Positions 16,564-26,161 are shown, counted from the first letter of the stretch. The stretch is DNA of 64,000 bases from Bacteriovorax sp. BAL6_X (GCF_000443995.1 NZ_AUMC01000006.1:186001-250000); one strand, 5' to 3'. Numbers and translations: made by a program. Notes: generated by a model from the sequence alone, not told the origin.

Positions 16564-19500
16564 TATGAGTCTAACTCCATCGGTGCTCCGTGCTTCATGA
16601 TATTGACAGCGTAGCTTCGCTCAGATGAGAACATATGGAATAGATCAAAATAAGAACCACTAATATAGTCTTCAAGTGGTGAAATAAATGACGTCATAAC
16701 AAATTGTCCATTCTTTTCACCAACTGCACTATTGAATTCTTTTATTGATTTAAGATCACCATCACAGATAACCACATCAAAGTTCTCACTTAGAAGAGTA
16801 TGCATCTTCTCCTTACTTACGTGGTAACAATCGATATTCTTCTTAGAGAAACGATTCTTCTTTAAAATATCAATTAGGTAATTCCACCAACGGTAAGCTT
16901 CAGCATTTGAACAAAGGATTGTAACTCCTGTCCCAGTCGTTAGAGACATAAGTACAGCAAAGAAAGTTTGCATATTAATCTCTTCATTTAAGCTTAAATA
17001 AAGCGCACGGTCCTTATTGCAATCGAAGACAGAGTAATTAATTTGTCCTGGGATATAGCGATTATCACGTCCCTTATTTAAGAGCTCTAAATAATCAACC
17101 TCAAGCCATTTCTTCAAGTCCTTAAGAGCATGCCTCTGCTCTCCGAAAGTTCCAGGAAATAAAGGGCCAAAGTTACTGATAATCTCATCGAGTGCTGAAA
17201 GCATCTTTTCACGTCTTACAAAATGATCAGAAGAAGAGCTACGAGAAACAACTGGTTCATAATCACTTCCTTCATCAAACTTTGAAGACTTAAGATCTTG
17301 CGAACTATTACGAACAAAGAGGCTTCTTAGGTAGTCAGCACCACCGGCCTTAGGGCCTGTTCCTGACATTTTAAAGCCACCAAAAGGCTCGATAGCAACA
17401 CGAGCACCAGTGATTGGACGATTGATATAATTATTTCCGATATACATCTCTTTAGTTAAGAAATCGATATCATCTTGAGATTGAGAAAAGACTCCACCAG
17501 TTAAACCGTACTCAACACTATTGAAAATATTCAACGCATCTTCATAATCATCATAAGCAACGATATGGATAACAGGAGCAAAGAGTTCCCTTGAAGCATA
17601 GCTTTCTTTCTCTAAAGCACGTGACTTTGGCAGTTCTATTATTGTAGGCCCGACACAGTAACCAGGAAGGTTTTCCTCTGAGCGGTTAACGTGTACGACT
17701 CCTCCGTACTTTTTAGCTTCTTCGCTGGCCTCTTTTACTTGAGCAATTAAGCGATTTTTCTCTTCTTGACTAACAAGAGGATTGATAAAACTAGCAAAGT
17801 CTGTTGCTGGCCCAACATAGATATCATTAGCGGCCTGCTTAAGACGAGCAACTAATTTATCTTTTACTTCTTTATGCACAAGAACACGAGAAGCGGCAGA
17901 ACACTTCTGTCCAGCATGTGCAAAAGCAGAATAAAGAATTCCAGAAACAGTTTCATCAAGCTCAGCATTATTTGTAACGATCACAGCATTCTTTCCACCC
18001 ATTTCAGTAATAACTCGTACAGGATAGCTCTTGTTTGTGTTGCGATTCTCATAAAGTCTCTTGGCACAAGTTTTAGCAATATGAACACCAACAGGTTTTG
18101 AACCAGTAAAGATAACACCAGCAATGCGCTGGTCTTCAATAAGCTTTTGACCAACGGTCTCTCCAATACCAGGAAGATGAATTAGAGCATCTTTAGGCAC
18201 TCCTGCCTCATGAAATAAATTTACGAGTTCACATGTGATAAGAGGTGTTTGTTCAGCAGGCTTTAAGATAACAGTAGAGCCTGTTAAAAGAGCTGATGCT
18301 GTCATTCCACAAGGAATTGCAAGTGGAAAGTTCCATGGTGCGATGATAGCAAATGGGCCACGGGCCTTGAATTCTTCATTATCACCAACTTCTGATAATT
18401 TTCTAATATAGAAATTTAAGAAATCGATTGCTTCATCTACGTCGGCAAGAGCTTCACCAATGGCCTTTCCAGACTCATGCATAATAAGTGCAGAATAGTA
18501 ATTACGGCGAAGATACATAATTTCAGCAGCACGTGCCATAACAGCAGCTCTTTCTTGCCAAGCAGACTTAGACCACTCACCTTCATAGAAAGAATTATCA
18601 ATTGAAGCAATCGCTTTTTCAGTATCGTCGATATTTGCGAAAGTTATCTTTCCAACAATACTCTTGCCATCAGAAGGAGAAAGAACTGATTCCAACTCTC
18701 CAGTTAGAGAAAAGTCTGTTGAATAATCTTTTCCAGATGCAAATTTTTCAAATTCATTTCTAAAATACTTAAGCTCTTTTTCAAGGTAAGTTTTTAGTGG
18801 AGGGCAATTACTAAATTGTCCATGAACGTGAGTTAACGTCGAGTCTAGGTTTAAAAGACCTTCACTTTGGTGTTTTTCAAAGATTTCATTTGGGGCCATA
18901 AGTTTTGCATTCTTCTTATGACTTCTCATGATTGTTAGAACACCAACTTGAGAAGAGTTCTCCATAATTCGACGAACAAGGTAGGCCATTCCAACAATCA
19001 AAGATCCAATTGGAACGTAATTTCTTACGGCCCATCCCATCTTGGCCATCGCAGTCGATAGCGCCTCGTAAGTCATATGCAGACATTGGTGCTCAATTTC
19101 ATCAATATCGTTGAATTTCATCTCTCTTAGTGCTTCAGCGTACGCATGATCTGCAAAGTTATGAGAAGCAATACAAAGCTTGATATGTGGAAATGCTTTA
19201 TACATTTCATAGATCATTTGTCTGAAGTTGATATCTGTTTCTTCTTTATTTAAGAATTCTGGAGCATTGTGACCATGGGCCTCGGCCTCAACAGTTTCAG
19301 CATCCCAATAGGCCCCCTTAACAAGACGAATAGGCATAATCATGCCACGCTCTTTTGCTAGCTCGACAACATCTTGAAGATGCTCGTAACAGTCACGTAG
19401 ATATGCTTGAACAACAATACCAGTGTCTGCATAGTCTTTTAGTTCTTCAGTTTCAAGAAGGGCCTTCTTATAGATTTCAAAAACGATATCACGGTAGTGG

Positions 19501-20669
19501 TAATGTTCAGCATCGATATTGATAAAGACTTGCTGTTCTTTTGCAGTCTTTAGAATTTTAATAAGTCTAGGAGCAACTAGCTTATATGTATAATCAAATG
19601 CCTCAGGTTTGAAGTCGGAACAAAGGGCAGAAACCTTGATAGAAACGTGCGCTCTTAAGATCCCCGCTTTATTGCGACTTCCAGGAGTGATGTGCATACT
19701 AAAACCATTAACTAGTTTTAGAACTTCATTCATATAGTTATCAGCCTCAGATTCAGAAACAACAAGTTCTCCAAGTTGATCCAGAGTAACATCTCTTCCA
19801 GTATTAAAAATTGCTGCAAAGTTCTTTTGTGCACTCTCAATTGTTTCACCAGCGATAAATCTCTTGGCCATAAAGCGGACTTTAAAACGAACAATATTAG
19901 CAAGGGCCTTCGCAGGAAAAATACGTACAATTAAAAGAACAAAGTAAAATAGGACTACTAACTGCGGAGGCAGAGGTTGACGATCACCTTTTAGATCTAA
20001 TCTCTTTGCTTTTTTCGAATCGAGAATAAGTCGTCTTAAAGACTCTCTCAATATACGCTTAACTTCCTTTCCCTCCATATCATGATCAAGAGATGGTAAG
20101 ATTGCTAAGAATTTTAATAAGTGGATTCTTAGAAGTGCATAATTTGCAGTAAGACCTAGAGCAAAGTCAGAGATCTTCTCAAAGAAGACTGGTCTATAAT
20201 CATTAAGAAACGTAAGAAGTTTCTTTGTAATTGTATCAGACATCTCACTAACAGATTGGTCCTCGATTTCATCAAGCTTCTTAAGTCCGTAGCGATGACT
20301 TATGATATTACTTACACCAGGAAAGTCTGCAATTTTAACACTCATAACATTTGTTACATGTGCTTTGAATTTCTTATAATCTTCACTTTCTTCTCCGACA
20401 TAGTTATCAAGAAGAAAGATTTCATTGGCCATTTTTATATTACAAAGGCGCAGTACTTTCTCATCATTATCAATTCCAAGTAAAAACTGAACACCTTCGA
20501 GACCTATTTGAAATTTGAATGAAGAATCAAACTCCGTCCAAAATAGTAAATCTTTTTTAATAGACTCTTTAATTTGTGAACCATCAAATAAAAGAGATTC
20601 AAAATGATCATAATAATCTAAGCGAAATGAATCATTTAATTGTGTGCTTTTAACCACAGGTAACTTCAC
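16563..20669 (-). CDS. putA: Bifunctional proline dehydrogenase / glutamate-semialdehyde dehydrogenase
   Basis: PutA oxidises proline to P5C with FAD and quinone, then to glutamate with NAD+. The protein is 1368 residues, longer than the 1000-residue short type. An N-terminal alpha region (1-320) is followed by the PRODH barrel (about 330-640; INIDAEHYHYRD, RLVKGAYWD) and the ALDH domain (about 680-1160; PWNFPL, VTEMGGKNA and the catalytic Cys in GQKCSAAS). A C-terminal region (about 1190-1368) is probably the ALDH-like domain found in long PutAs. No DNA-binding ribbon-helix-helix is evident at the N-terminus, so it should not be a repressor. The start is GTG 20669, with GGAG 6 bases upstream. 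Confidence 0.95.
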   Translation of the reverse strand: MKLPVVKSTQLNDSFRLDYYDHFESLLFDGSQIKESIKKDLLFWTEFDSSFKFQIGLEGVQFLLGIDNDEKVLRLCNIKMANEIFLLDNYVGEESEDYKKFKAHVTNVMSVKIADFPGVSNIISHRYGLKKLDEIEDQSVSEMSDTITKKLLTFLNDYRPVFFEKISDFALGLTANYALLRIHLLKFLAILPSLDHDMEGKEVKRILRESLRRLILDSKKAKRLDLKGDRQPLPPQLVVLFYFVLLIVRIFPAKALANIVRFKVRFMAKRFIAGETIESAQKNFAAIFNTGRDVTLDQLGELVVSESEADNYMNEVLKLVNGFSMHITPGSRNKAGILRAHVSIKVSALCSDFKPEAFDYTYKLVAPRLIKILKTAKEQQVFINIDAEHYHYRDIVFEIYKKALLETEELKDYADTGIVVQAYLRDCYEHLQDVVELAKERGMIMPIRLVKGAYWDAETVEAEAHGHNAPEFLNKEETDINFRQMIYEMYKAFPHIKLCIASHNFADHAYAEALREMKFNDIDEIEHQCLHMTYEALSTAMAKMGWAVRNYVPIGSLIVGMAYLVRRIMENSSQVGVLTIMRSHKKNAKLMAPNEIFEKHQSEGLLNLDSTLTHVHGQFSNCPPLKTYLEKELKYFRNEFEKFASGKDYSTDFSLTGELESVLSPSDGKSIVGKITFANIDDTEKAIASIDNSFYEGEWSKSAWQERAAVMARAAEIMYLRRNYYSALIMHESGKAIGEALADVDEAIDFLNFYIRKLSEVGDNEEFKARGPFAIIAPWNFPLAIPCGMTASALLTGSTVILKPAEQTPLITCELVNLFHEAGVPKDALIHLPGIGETVGQKLIEDQRIAGVIFTGSKPVGVHIAKTCAKRLYENRNTNKSYPVRVITEMGGKNAVIVTNNAELDETVSGILYSAFAHAGQKCSAASRVLVHKEVKDKLVARLKQAANDIYVGPATDFASFINPLVSQEEKNRLIAQVKEASEEAKKYGGVVHVNRSEENLPGYCVGPTIIELPKSRALEKESYASRELFAPVIHIVAYDDYEDALNIFNSVEYGLTGGVFSQSQDDIDFLTKEMYIGNNYINRPITGARVAIEPFGGFKMSGTGPKAGGADYLRSLFVRNSSQDLKSSKFDEGSDYEPVVSRSSSSDHFVRREKMLSALDEIISNFGPLFPGTFGEQRHALKDLKKWLEVDYLELLNKGRDNRYIPGQINYSVFDCNKDRALYLSLNEEINMQTFFAVLMSLTTGTGVTILCSNAEAYRWWNYLIDILKKNRFSKKNIDCYHVSKEKMHTLLSENFDVVICDGDLKSIKEFNSAVGEKNGQFVMTSFISPLEDYISGSYFDLFHMFSSERSYAVNIMKHGAPMELDS

Positions 20670-20715
20670 ATTAACTCCAATTAAAGTGTGTTTCTCAACG
20701 AAAAGTTGATTTCTT

Positions 20716-20743
20716 TTGTCATTTAATTATCAGCGGGTATAAT
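20716..20743 (+). promoter_or_regulatory. Sigma-70-type promoter for the receiver-domain gene
   Basis: TTGTCA (20716-20721), 16 bases, then a perfect TATAAT (20738-20743). It would give a leader of about 100 bases before the ATG at 20849. Confidence 0.55.
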
Positions 20744-20848
20744 AAACTAAAGTGAAGGTTTAAAAAACAAAATTCACACATCTAACTCATAGCAATAAAT
20801 TACTAAAAATTACTTTTGAAACTAGTTAAGATTTGAGAAACTATACTT

Positions 20849-21208
20849 ATGAATGAAGAGATCCTATTTATCGATGACGATGAGAATATTGCAGAGCTCT
20901 TTGCCCTTACCTTGAGTCAAGAAGGCCATGAGACACTGGCCCTGAGCGGTGAAGTTGACGTGGAGCACTACTTTGATAATATTAGCGACAACCTTAAAGT
21001 GGTCATTGCAGATAAGAATATGCCTGTTATCAATGGTGCTGAAGTTGTGCGTCGATTTGAGAATGGCCCAAAAGCTGGTACATTGAAGTATATCATCATC
21101 TCCGGTGACGAAGAGCTAGACAATGAGGAGCTCCAAGGCAAAGTTCACTTTATTAAGAAGCCTTTTAAAAAAGAAACTCTCTTCTCTGTGATTGAGGATA
21201 TTATTTAA
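20849..21208 (+). CDS. Single-domain response regulator (receiver only)
   Basis: A 119-residue CheY-like protein without an output domain. The acidic triad DDD (residues 9-11), the phospho-acceptor D55 in VVIADKNMP, the switch serine S85 in IIISGDEE and the conserved lysine in FIKKPF (103-104) are all in place, so it should be phosphorylated. No sensor kinase is in the window. The following gene starts at the base after its stop, so the two are coupled; that partner is an exported protein, which gives no clue to the pathway. Confidence 0.9.
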   Translation: MNEEILFIDDDENIAELFALTLSQEGHETLALSGEVDVEHYFDNISDNLKVVIADKNMPVINGAEVVRRFENGPKAGTLKYIIISGDEELDNEELQGKVHFIKKPFKKETLFSVIEDII

Positions 21209-22336
21209 ATGCGCGTATTGGTTTGTCTATTTATATCGCTTCTAGCTGTAAAGGTATCGGCCATCACCTATACGATGGATGACCTTCGTGTGCTCTATAA
21301 AGACAAATCCCACACTGAATATATGAAGCACTTTCTAGATGTTAGGCCGTCTCAAAGAGATTTTGAATGGAAGAAGATGACACGAGAGATGGCAACTTCA
21401 TATGTCGAAGATCTTATAAAGAAGAACGAAGTCAACAAGGCCCAGTTCACAAGAATTACAAAGTTTATTGAGAATAAGAACCTTAAGGCCTATGCCTTTT
21501 TCACTCTTGCCTACTCTAAATACGCTCGACTTTATTTTCAAAAGTGTTCAAACTGTCAAAAAGACTTAGATACTTATATTTCTCATTCGGCCCGCTATCC
21601 TGATATCGACTTTGATATTTATAAGGCCCTAGCGGCACCACTTCAGAATAAGTATGACAATCTAGTCAAAGCACCTTTAAAAAGTAACGATTCAATTTAC
21701 TACTGTCGCGAGGATCAAGGCCAGAAGGCTTTCCTACAAATTATTGTCAAAGAGATTTCTCGCATAGACTCAAAAGCTTCAATAATTAATAAGGCCAAGG
21801 ATATCTTTAACCCAGATTGCCTAAATGGTTTTACTAAGGCCGATATAGAGTCACTTCTTAGGCCAAGTAACTATAATAGCGAGATCATTTTTCTTACATT
21901 CAATGCTTTTGATAAAATTGATAAACAAATGAAATCTGTTTTCTTAACCAATTACCTTTTAACCAATCCAATCCCTGGGCCTGTGATGAATATGGCCTGG
22001 AATAAAATGGAAGAACTATCGGCCAATTACGACAGCAGAAAGAAAGTACTCGATGATCTTCTTAAATATCATCCTTTAAGAGGAGAGATCTTTCATCGTC
22101 GAAATGGTAAGGCCAGCACAAAAACGAAAGTTATTATCAAGAGGTTTGCTAAGAATTTCCCAGAATATATCGAAAGTTACGCTCAAACTTGCTTAAGCTT
22201 CTACCATGGTAAAAAGAAGTTTCCACGTGGGAACCCGGCCCGATACTGTGACGATTTCATGGCAGAAGACGTTGCTGGCCAATGGTTAAGTGATGAAATC
22301 CGTTTACGCTATTCTGGTGCTAAGAAAATCAATTAG
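21209..22336 (+). CDS. Exported protein of unknown function
   Basis: I do not recognise a family. The 375-residue product has a signal peptide (MRVLVCLFISLLAVKVSA) and a basic, helix-rich mature part. A CxxC pair (YFQKCSNCQKDLD, about 110-120) and further single cysteines (YYCRE, NPDCLNGF, TCLSFYHG, RYCDDF) could form disulfides in the periplasm. It starts immediately after the response-regulator stop. Repeating helix-turn-helix units in the C-terminal half suggest a solenoid, but no repeat motif is clear. Confidence 0.7.
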   Translation: MRVLVCLFISLLAVKVSAITYTMDDLRVLYKDKSHTEYMKHFLDVRPSQRDFEWKKMTREMATSYVEDLIKKNEVNKAQFTRITKFIENKNLKAYAFFTLAYSKYARLYFQKCSNCQKDLDTYISHSARYPDIDFDIYKALAAPLQNKYDNLVKAPLKSNDSIYYCREDQGQKAFLQIIVKEISRIDSKASIINKAKDIFNPDCLNGFTKADIESLLRPSNYNSEIIFLTFNAFDKIDKQMKSVFLTNYLLTNPIPGPVMNMAWNKMEELSANYDSRKKVLDDLLKYHPLRGEIFHRRNGKASTKTKVIIKRFAKNFPEYIESYAQTCLSFYHGKKKFPRGNPARYCDDFMAEDVAGQWLSDEIRLRYSGAKKIN

Positions 22337-22439
22337 TTATATCAAGTACATTATACAACTCACTGCGCAAAGACTTGCTTGTTAACCTCAACTATGGGAG
22401 GATGCCTGTATCAACAAATAATATTAGGGAATTAGAGAA

Positions 22440-23012
22440 ATGAAAAAAACTATACTAGCACTACTACTTGCTCTGCCAGTGTTTGCGAATACTGGAGATC
22501 AGGGACAAGAGCCTACACCAAAGCCTTGTCTTGAGTTAACTCAGGAAAAGTTAATTGGCCTAGAAAGTAAGCCGACAAATGAGCTAGTATTTATCTCTAA
22601 TAAATGTTCATACGCTGACTTTTCTAAAGAACTTAAAGAAGAGCTACAAAAAGCGATTCTTAATGCAGATGACAGCAGACTACAACTACTTCTAAAAGAC
22701 GAAAAGATCAATGTTATCATGGATACACTGGCCACAGATCATGTTGGTTCTACTCGCTTCTCATATGAAGATACAAAGAAGATTGAAGACTTCTACTCTT
22801 CAACTAAGGCCGACTCTCTAAAACAATCAGGAAACCTAGAATCTTTTAGAGAAGAACAATCAGATGATTTCTACTTAGTATTATTTTTTAATGCTGAAAA
22901 AGATCGTCTTATTGTTATCTACAAGAGACTTACAGAAGCTCCAGTTAAACAAGAGCCGACAGAGCCAAATGATGGTTCATCAGACGACCTTCCTTCTGAA
23001 GAAGTTCAATAA
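22440..23012 (+). CDS. Small exported acidic protein, unknown
   Basis: This 190-residue protein has a standard signal peptide (MKKTILALLLALPVFA) and an acidic mature part. Two cysteines (KPCLEL, NKCSYAD) could form one disulfide. The C-terminus is a Pro/Glu/Asp-rich tail (EPTEPNDGSSDDLPSEE) likely to be disordered. No family is recognised. It is separated by 103 bases from the preceding gene and probably has its own promoter. Downstream transcription may end at the hairpin with T-run at 23118-23147. Confidence 0.7.
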   Translation: MKKTILALLLALPVFANTGDQGQEPTPKPCLELTQEKLIGLESKPTNELVFISNKCSYADFSKELKEELQKAILNADDSRLQLLLKDEKINVIMDTLATDHVGSTRFSYEDTKKIEDFYSSTKADSLKQSGNLESFREEQSDDFYLVLFFNAEKDRLIVIYKRLTEAPVKQEPTEPNDGSSDDLPSEEVQ

Positions 23013-23020
23013 ATCAAAAG

Positions 23021-23044
23021 GCCCTTGAAGTCATTTTCAAGGGC
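23021..23044 (-). terminator. Terminator on the minus strand after the 32-codon micro-gene
   Basis: GCCCTTGAA and TTCAAGGGC pair perfectly (9 bp, 6-base loop). Read on the minus strand the stem is followed by CTTTTGATTT. It begins 10 bases past the stop of the small ORF at 23055. On the plus strand no T-run follows, so it mainly serves leftward transcription. Confidence 0.65.
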
Positions 23045-23054
23045 GCAAAATCAC

Positions 23055-23153
23055 TTAATATACATTGAATGCAATAAAGATCGATGCTAAAATTACAAGC
23101 AGGTGGGCGCCCTGCTTGCAAAATCCAGCGATTTTGCTTTCTTTTTTACTCAT
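23055..23153 (-). CDS. Probable 32-residue membrane micro-protein
   Basis: An ORF too short for standard calling: MSKKESKIAGFCKQGAHLLV then a hydrophobic run ILASIFIAF and NVY. That is a basic N-terminus plus one transmembrane helix, typical of bacterial small membrane proteins. AAGGGA lies 7 bases before the ATG at 23153 (an in-frame ATG also occurs at 23159). A terminator follows directly (23021-23044). The SD and start codon lie in a predicted RNA stem with the leader (23149-23211). The 716-residue protein gene ends 150 bases upstream on the same strand. No homologue is known to me. Confidence 0.5.
   Translation of the reverse strand: MSKKESKIAGFCKQGAHLLVILASIFIAFNVY
23118..23147 (+). terminator. 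Possible plus-strand terminator inside the micro-gene
   Basis: GCAAAATC-CAGC-GATTTTGC is a perfect 8-bp hairpin followed by TTTCTTTTTT. A second perfect hairpin, CAAGCAGG...CCTGCTTG (23096-23118), sits just before it. It could end rightward transcription from the 22440 gene, about 105 bases after its stop. Confidence 0.5.
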
Positions 23154-23211
23154 ACGCATTCCCTTGCCTAAGAGGTTAGCTCGGGACAAGATTGTCCTGA
23201 GCAAGTATGAG
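23149..23211 (-). promoter_or_regulatory. Structured leader that hides SD and start codon of the micro-gene
   Basis: Read on the minus strand, CUCAUAC (23211-23205) pairs with GUAUGAG (23155-23149), which contains the start codon. UUGC/CUUGC pairs with GCAA(G) at the edge of the SD. Inside is a hairpin, GCUCAGGACAA...UUGUCCCGAGC (23202-23179). The form suggests translational control (riboswitch, protein-binding leader or thermometer). I do not recognise a known class. Confidence 0.45.
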
Positions 23212-23302
23212 CTCAAAAGTTTTTGAATCCTAAATTTCTATCATTTAAATGAAAAGCGAATTGCTTCTCTTCTTGCATCTATTTCTAAAATAGAAAACCA
23301 AT

Positions 23303-25453
23303 TTATAGAATTAAAAATTTCTTGGCATAAAGACTCGCGGCCAAGTCCGCATTTTTTCGATTGCGATTTTCGACACGATAGCCGATGAAAACTCGCTTTC
23401 CAGCTTGAAAGCGATAAGCAGGAGTAAGCCTTACAAACTTATCCATATCACCTTTGTAGACAATAAATTCTTCACCAGGCTTTAAGTCTTTGGCGTTAAT
23501 AAGAAGTGAGCCTAGGTCGATACTCTCAGCACCCCAAGAAACCTTGATCTTTTTAACCTCACCTTTTTCACTTGCAATACCTCTACCCTTTTCATCTTTC
23601 TCATAAGCAAGGCCATTGAACATCTTTGAAATCTCAGATGCATCTGGGTGATTTGTAATCGAAGCCGGTAGCGTTGCTCCAGAACTTTGAAGATTATTTA
23701 AATCAATATTTGGTGCTGAACGCCCAGTGATATCAACTACTGTTGCCTTCTTCTCAGGTTGCGTAAATGTTGAACTTCCAGTTGAAGAAGACCCACCGCC
23801 ACCTGTAGCAAAGTTTGATCCACCACCTGACCCGGCACTTGCAACATTTGCGATCGGATAATTACCTGATCCGTTTGAACCTCTTCCTCTTCTACCTCTT
23901 TGGATTGGCTCAAGAGTTTCAGCATCATAACGTTGGTACTTATCCTGATTTTCACGTGCTAATTTTTCTCTTTCTCTTTTTAGTCTTTTTTGCTGTTGAT
24001 TTAGGGCATCGGCAAGACTACTTCCAGCTTGTCTTAATGTTTTAATAGTCTCTACAATCTGCTTCGTATTTTTTGAAATATTTCGATTATTTCTTGTTCG
24101 TGCTCCCATTCTAAGACCGCTTCTACCTGATGCCATTTGTACAGAAGCAGAACTAACACCATCACTTACACTTACAGACTCCACTGCTTGTTTTGTCGGT
24201 GGCTGCTGAGAAGGTCCAGTCATTTTGGCTGCGATTGGAGATCCAGCAGAGGAATCATTTTGAGATGGAGTTTGTGCCACTTTTTCATTCTTTTCTGGGC
24301 CACCAATGTCAAGGGCCTCACCATCTTTGCTGGCAAAGAATTGTGAAACAAGTGAGCCCTTCTTCATTGAGTTAGACTCGATCTTTGCAAGCTCAATTCT
24401 TTCTTCTAATTCATTAGAATCATCTTCATGCAGATGACTCCTAAAGAAGGCAATATCATCTTCATTTAACTCACCTGATTTGAAATCTTTTAATAATTGG
24501 TTTCCTATTGCTTCTTTCAAAAATTTACAATCCGGAGTTTCCGTATTTTCAATACAATTTGCTTTTTTAAATTCAGCTAGGGCCTTATTTTTATCTACAT
24601 GACATCCATGTATTGAATAAGGTGCTTCATCCATACAAATTTTAGTACAAGTTGGATTTACCGGTGCTTCAAGTGATTGATGGGCATTCTTTAAAGTCGA
24701 AAGAATATTGTTAGACATATCTTCTCGATATGGACGATCTTTTATTTTACAAAAGTAATTAAAGTTATCAATATCTGGTGTCGTTGCAAGGTCAAAGTCA
24801 AATTTATCAAACTCAGGTCCTGAAAGAGACTCTCCTTTACAAAAACCAATCACTTCGTTTTCAAACTTTCGACAAGAGTCATCAAGCTCTTCTTGTGAAG
24901 GTACACCAACCCCTGCAATATTACCTAAAGAAGATTGACAGATATTTGATCTAAATTGATTAATTGTATTATTATCTGAATTAGAAGATTGAAAGATTTC
25001 TAAGTAATCATTACCTATTTCACTACCTAGATCAAGACCCTTATATTCTGGAAATAATTCATCAATCATTTGTTGATCGCAATTCTTAGAAAGCGTATCA
25101 TTTAAACTACAATTAAGACTTAAATTTGAATTATCATTTTTGATACTTTCTGCTAACTCGAAAATTTTAGCTTTAAGCTGTTTTCCACTTTTTTGTCGAA
25201 ATGCCTTTCGACTTTGCTCAAAATCTGTTTTCTCATCATTAGAAACGCATTCACAATATGTATCAGAATTAGCATCGAAGCCAAGCTTTTCAACACATTT
25301 TTTTCCTACATTAACTCTTGTTCCACGATTAATTTTTGAAGCAATTTCTTCAATTGTATCACCACCATTAAAGATTGTAGCTATCCCCATACGACATTGT
25401 GCATTCGCAGAAAAAGATATTTGAATAAGTAGAAAATAAAATAAAGCTCTCAA
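23303..25453 (-). CDS. Large exported protein with five-cysteine module and Ser/Gly linker
   Basis: The family is not recognised. The 716-residue protein has a signal peptide (cleavage after ANA, residue 18), then cysteines at C53, C67-x-C69 (YCECV), C115 and C125, the same order as in the 880- and 980-residue paralogues at 44.6-50.6 kb. A basic coiled-coil stretch (about 480-510, QQQKRLKREREKLAREN) and a Gly/Ser linker (about 525-570) follow. The C-terminal folded region (about 600-716) contains KVSWGAESIDLGSLLINAKD and RFQAGKRVFIGYRVENR. It lies 8 bases after the 226-residue exported protein gene and is transcribed with it from the sigma-28-like promoter at 26162. Confidence 0.75.
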   Translation of the reverse strand: MRALFYFLLIQISFSANAQCRMGIATIFNGGDTIEEIASKINRGTRVNVGKKCVEKLGFDANSDTYCECVSNDEKTDFEQSRKAFRQKSGKQLKAKIFELAESIKNDNSNLSLNCSLNDTLSKNCDQQMIDELFPEYKGLDLGSEIGNDYLEIFQSSNSDNNTINQFRSNICQSSLGNIAGVGVPSQEELDDSCRKFENEVIGFCKGESLSGPEFDKFDFDLATTPDIDNFNYFCKIKDRPYREDMSNNILSTLKNAHQSLEAPVNPTCTKICMDEAPYSIHGCHVDKNKALAEFKKANCIENTETPDCKFLKEAIGNQLLKDFKSGELNEDDIAFFRSHLHEDDSNELEERIELAKIESNSMKKGSLVSQFFASKDGEALDIGGPEKNEKVAQTPSQNDSSAGSPIAAKMTGPSQQPPTKQAVESVSVSDGVSSASVQMASGRSGLRMGARTRNNRNISKNTKQIVETIKTLRQAGSSLADALNQQQKRLKREREKLARENQDKYQRYDAETLEPIQRGRRGRGSNGSGNYPIANVASAGSGGGSNFATGGGGSSSTGSSTFTQPEKKATVVDITGRSAPNIDLNNLQSSGATLPASITNHPDASEISKMFNGLAYEKDEKGRGIASEKGEVKKIKVSWGAESIDLGSLLINAKDLKPGEEFIVYKGDMDKFVRLTPAYRFQAGKRVFIGYRVENRNRKNADLAASLYAKKFLIL

Positions 25454-25461
25454 CCTGTTCC

Positions 25462-26142
25462 TTAATTCACATTAATTGGCATATAAGGATCTTCTTTTTT
25501 AATCTCTTCAATTGACTTTACAGGAAATAAATTAAAACGTTTTCCTGACCTAAGGCGTCTCATTACAGCAGCATATTCTCTCGCACGTTTAGAATTTGGA
25601 TAATTCTTTTCAAGATAGGCGAAAACATGAAAAATTGGTCCTTCTACAATTTTTCCCTCTCTTTCAATTCGTATATAAGCATTAGGATCAACTCCTCCAA
25701 ATTGAGATTTCATCATCGTCCCAAGATAGCTTGAGTAGTTTCCAGAGTAACTTAAATCATCGAAGAAGTTTTTACGAAACGCCCAACAATCCATCGTTAA
25801 CATATACTTAAAGAAGAACTCTTGTCGGCCCCCTGGGTAGTGCTTATCTATATTCTCCATAATTGAATTATAGCTTGGCACAATATCATTGGCCGAAAAA
25901 TAGGCATCACATACAGCCCTTACATTTGGCTGCATAATTTCTTTCATATTTGCAGGCCAATCTTTTGGATAATTTGGATTTGCACCGTAAGATCTAACAT
26001 TGGCAATTTTACGAATATTCTCTTCATTTACAGAATCTAGAGTTTCGAGAGTTCCGTTTACACAATTAACACCATCAGATGCAAAACTATGGCCGTTTTG
26101 CATTAACAATAATAATAAAAATGGTAAAATCAACTTCCTCAT
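25462..26142 (-). CDS. Exported protein of unknown function
   Basis: A 226-residue protein with a signal peptide (MRKLILPFLLLLLMQNGHSFA). The mature part has three cysteines (VNCVNG, AVCDAY, MDCWAF) and is mostly helical, with a basic region near RREYAAVMRRLRSGKR-type residues 190-210 (seen as RAREYAAVMRRLRSGKRF). It is not recognised. It is the first gene of a two-gene operon with the 716-residue protein. SD AAGG is 8 bases before the ATG, and a sigma-28-like promoter lies just upstream, giving a very short leader. Confidence 0.72.
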   Translation of the reverse strand: MRKLILPFLLLLLMQNGHSFASDGVNCVNGTLETLDSVNEENIRKIANVRSYGANPNYPKDWPANMKEIMQPNVRAVCDAYFSANDIVPSYNSIMENIDKHYPGGRQEFFFKYMLTMDCWAFRKNFFDDLSYSGNYSSYLGTMMKSQFGGVDPNAYIRIEREGKIVEGPIFHVFAYLEKNYPNSKRAREYAAVMRRLRSGKRFNLFPVKSIEEIKKEDPYMPINVN

Positions 26143-26161
26143 AAACTAATCCTTTGTGAAC

